Positions 6,790-8,161 of a stretch of 8,161 nt of DNA are shown here, piece by piece. Positions within the stretch are counted from its first letter, which is position 1. Each line of letters begins with the position of its first letter. The position numbers were made by a program, and so were the translations under genes. The DNA comes from Bacteroidia bacterium (GTDB taxonomy: Bacteria > Bacteroidota > Bacteroidia > AKYH767-A > OLB10). The DNA lies in the NCBI GenBank assembly GCA_025450095.1, contig JANWID010000301.1, forward strand, positions 1 through 8,161, read 5' to 3'. Under the pieces are notes generated by a model. It made no database searches, was not told the origin of the DNA, and worked only from the letters and a program-made list of their open reading frames with translations.

Positions 6790-6922
6790 CAAAATGAAAA
6801 CCACACCCTGTTTTCAATTGTTCGAAATCAGGGCTCAGGTTCAGTCGGAATCTGAAACATAAAATATAGTGCGGGGTGGAGTCCGCCATACGGCGGATAG
6901 TTCGTTGAAGAATAAAACATAG
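6790..6922 (+). other. Structured leader between promoter and tRNA-fMet
   Basis: From the predicted start, the RNA can form three successive hairpins. The first pairs CCCTGTTTTC (6806-6815) with GAAATCAGGG (6824-6833), 10 bp with one mismatch and an 8-nt loop. The second pairs TTCAG (6840-6844) with CTGAA (6852-6856). The third pairs TCCGCC (6882-6887) with GGCGGA (6892-6897), a perfect 6-bp stem with a 4-nt loop. None is followed by a T-run, so they are not terminators. They could be processing structures for the tRNA precursor or the remains of another RNA. A 22-codon ORF (6794-6862) falls inside but is not called as a gene. Confidence 0.4.

Positions 6923-6934
<12 letters not shown>
6859..6934 (+). 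repeat. Direct repeat: partial copy of the tRNA-fMet 5' flank and 5' end
   Basis: The 23-bp block ATAAAAYATAGTGCGGGGTGGAG occurs at 6859-6881 and at 6912-6934 with a single T/C difference, offset by 53 bp. The second copy covers the immediate 5' flank and nucleotides 1-12 of the tRNA. The first copy is followed by the TCCGCC-ATAC-GGCGGA hairpin instead of the rest of a tRNA. It therefore looks like a truncated duplication of the tRNA 5' end. Phage attachment sites usually involve the 3' half of a tRNA, so an att site is less likely than slippage or a small insertion. Confidence 0.75.
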
Positions 6935-6994
<60 letters not shown>

Positions 6995-7000
6995 CCTGAG

Positions 7001-7027
7001 AAGCCTGGTATTAACCGGGCTTTTTTT
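7001..7027 (+). terminator. Intrinsic terminator after tRNA-fMet
   Basis: AAGCCTGGT (7001-7009) and ACCGGGCTT (7014-7022) form a 9-bp stem with one T-G wobble and the loop ATTA, followed by a run of seven T residues (7021-7027). It begins 6 nt after the tRNA 3' end and isolates the tRNA from era. Confidence 0.9.
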
Positions 7028-7034
7028 ATTAAAA

Positions 7035-7055
7035 GTACATTGGTAAATAATGTAC
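7035..7055. promoter_or_regulatory. Small palindrome upstream of era
   Basis: GTACATT (7035-7041) and AATGTAC (7049-7055) are perfect 7-bp inverted arms around a 7-nt spacer, between the tRNA terminator and era. There is no T-run after it, so it is not a terminator. It could be an operator for the era promoter. A weak -7 candidate, TAATTTAG (7104-7111), lies downstream of it, without a clear -33 box. Function is speculative. Confidence 0.25.
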
Positions 7056-7126
7056 ATCAAGTAGACCGCTAAGGACTCAACCTTATAAAAGAAGGGTTAT
7101 TCCTAATTTAGCATTCTAACAGAAAA

Positions 7127-8008
7127 ATGAATCACAAAGCCGGATTTGTAGCAATAATTGGGAAACCGAATGTCGGTAAGTCCACTCTTTTAAACCAATT
7201 GCTTGGAACCCGGCTTACTATGGTCACACCCAAAGCTCAAACCACCCGGCATCGCATTAAGGGAATTCTTAATGATGAAAATTACCAGGTGGTTTTCAGT
7301 GATACTCCGGGAATCCTCAAATCAGCATACCGGCTTAATGACCGGATGATGAATGCTGTGGATGCTTCACTAACTGATGCCGACCTGGCTATGCTAGTGG
7401 TAGAGATTGGAGAAAAAGGGCTCTCGGAAGAAGTTGCATTGCGGATCAGGAATCTCCTGGTTCCTCTAATCATAGTGATAAATAAGGTTGATACCGGTAC
7501 CCAGGAACAACTGGAGGAACGGGTTGCCTATTGGAATGATACACTTAAGCCCACAGCCATTATTCCGATCTCAGCGCTGGAAGCTTTTAATACGGATGCG
7601 GTGTTAAAGACAATATTATCTCTGATTCCGGAATCACCTCCGTTCTTTGATAAGGAAGATCTCAGTGACCGTAACCTTCGCTTTTTCGTTACTGAAATAA
7701 TCCGCGAAACATTATTGCTACAGTTTCACAAAGAAGTTCCCTATTCGTGTGAAGTTGCAGTTATAGAGTACAAGGAAGCTGCTGATATCGATCGGATACG
7801 TTGCGAAATTTATGTTGACCGCGAATCACAAAAAGCGATTTTACTCGGACATAAAGGCGCTGCCATTAAGAAGCTTGGTACCGAAGCACGAAAAAAAATT
7901 GAAGCATTTGTCGGGAAGCATGTGTTCATTGACCTGACTGTTAAAGTTCGCTCCGACTGGAGAAATGACGAAAAGCAGCTTGATAAATTCGGTTACAGCG
8001 AAGAATAA
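7127..8008 (+). CDS. era: GTPase Era, 16S rRNA-binding ribosome assembly factor
   Basis: The 293-residue protein has an N-terminal TRAFAC-class GTPase domain and a C-terminal KH domain. Motifs in order are G1 GKPNVGKST (12-20), G2 around TTRHR (39-43), G3 DTPG (59-62), G4 NKVD (119-122) and G5 SAL (149-151). The KH RNA-binding part includes [14 protein letters not shown] (204-217), [20 protein letters not shown] (228-247, with the GHKG loop) and [13 protein letters not shown] (267-279). Era binds the 3' end of 16S rRNA during 30S maturation, in the cytoplasm or membrane-associated. Length is normal and all GTPase motifs are intact. ATG at 7127 is preceded by A-rich sequence, as is usual in this phylum. 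It is followed 8 bp later by der, so the two assembly GTPases are probably co-transcribed. Confidence 0.97.
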   Translation: MNHKAGFVAIIGKPNVGKSTLLNQLLGTRLTMVTPKAQTTRHRIKGILNDENYQVVFSDTPGILKSAYRLNDRMMNAVDASLTDADLAMLVVEIGEKGLSEEVALRIRNLLVPLIIVINKVDTGTQEQLEERVAYWNDTLKPTAIIPISALEAFNTDAVLKTILSLIPESPPFFDKEDLSDRNLRFFVTEIIRETLLLQFHKEVPYSCEVAVIEYKEAADIDRIRCEIYVDRESQKAILLGHKGAAIKKLGTEARKKIEAFVGKHVFIDLTVKVRSDWRNDEKQLDKFGYSEE

Positions 8009-8016
8009 AAAATACA

Positions 8017-8161
8017 TTGGCAAACATCGTAGCTATAGTAGGTCGCCCGAACGTGGGCAAATCAACACTCTTCAACAGGCTCGTGGAAGCACGAAAAGCA
8101 ATTGTTGATGAAGTGAGTGGTGTTACGCGCGATCGCCATTATGGAAAGGCCGACTGGACCG
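8017..8161 (+). CDS. der: GTPase Der (EngA), N-terminal part, truncated by window edge
   Basis: Forty-eight codons are present, starting [20 protein letters not shown] and continuing through [18 protein letters not shown]. This is the first G domain of the double-GTPase ribosome assembly factor that acts on the 50S subunit. G1 is GRPNVGKST (9-17) and the G2 threonine is T37. The start is TTG at 8017-8019. The in-frame stop TAA at 7984-7986 and the absence of any ATG or GTG between it and the conserved N-terminus make TTG the best choice, and it gives the family-typical Met-Ala-Asn-Ile-Val opening. The gene begins 8 bp after era. The second G domain and the KH-like domain lie outside the window. 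Confidence 0.93.
   Translation, partial: MANIVAIVGRPNVGKSTLFNRLVEARKAIVDEVSGVTRDRHYGKADWT

Noticed and set aside
6794..6862. 22-codon plus-strand ORF just after the tRNA promoter
   Set aside because: It starts within a few bases of the predicted transcription start. Its sequence is explained by the 10-bp-stem hairpin at 6806-6833, and it has no recognisable features. A leader peptide cannot be excluded but is not supported.

Overview
The window looks like chromosomal DNA of a member of the Bacteroidota. This rests on three things visible in the sequence. First, there are matches to the -33 TTTG / -7 TAnnTTTG promoter consensus of that phylum. Second, start codons are preceded by A-rich DNA rather than Shine-Dalgarno sequences. 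Third, the gene content fits: a three-gene type-B succinate dehydrogenase operon (sdhC-sdhA-sdhB), a short lipoprotein with an acidic CQDD N-terminus, and era directly followed by der. A species cannot be named from the sequence.

Layout. Positions 1-402 (minus) hold the N-terminal third or so of an Xaa-Pro aminopeptidase that runs off the left edge. A 305-bp divergent intergenic region follows, with a 96-bp imperfect inverted repeat and a clear promoter for the sdh operon. Positions 708-4255 (plus) encode sdhC, sdhA and sdhB, the complete membrane-bound succinate:menaquinone oxidoreductase / fumarate reductase. Convergent to it, 5444-4286 (minus) is a probable two-gene operon: a lipoprotein with a C2-like domain, then an ACP phosphodiesterase (acpH). 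A divergent AT-rich region with a perfect 20-bp palindrome separates this from a gene at 5636-6376 (plus). That gene encodes a strongly bipolar protein: a Lys/Ala/Pro histone-H1-like N-terminal region and a highly acidic C-terminal tail. It ends at a strong intrinsic terminator.

Positions 6430-6922 carry no convincing protein gene but are rich in structure. A cluster of direct and inverted TTGAATAA-type repeats comes first, then a good promoter match, then a leader able to form three hairpins. The leader contains a 23-bp copy of the 5' flank and 5' end of the following tRNA. The tRNA itself (6923-6994, anticodon CAT) has the hallmarks of the initiator tRNA-fMet and is followed by its own terminator. 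Era (7127-8008) is complete. Der starts at a TTG codon at 8017 and is cut by the right edge.

Functionally the window is mostly housekeeping: respiration/TCA cycle, acyl-carrier turnover, translation initiation and two ribosome-assembly GTPases. I do not see a defence system, CRISPR array, transposase or phage module. The less ordinary parts are the bipolar DNA-binding-like protein, the repeat cluster and structured leader before the initiator tRNA, the palindrome upstream of the lipoprotein gene, and the inverted repeat in front of sdhC.
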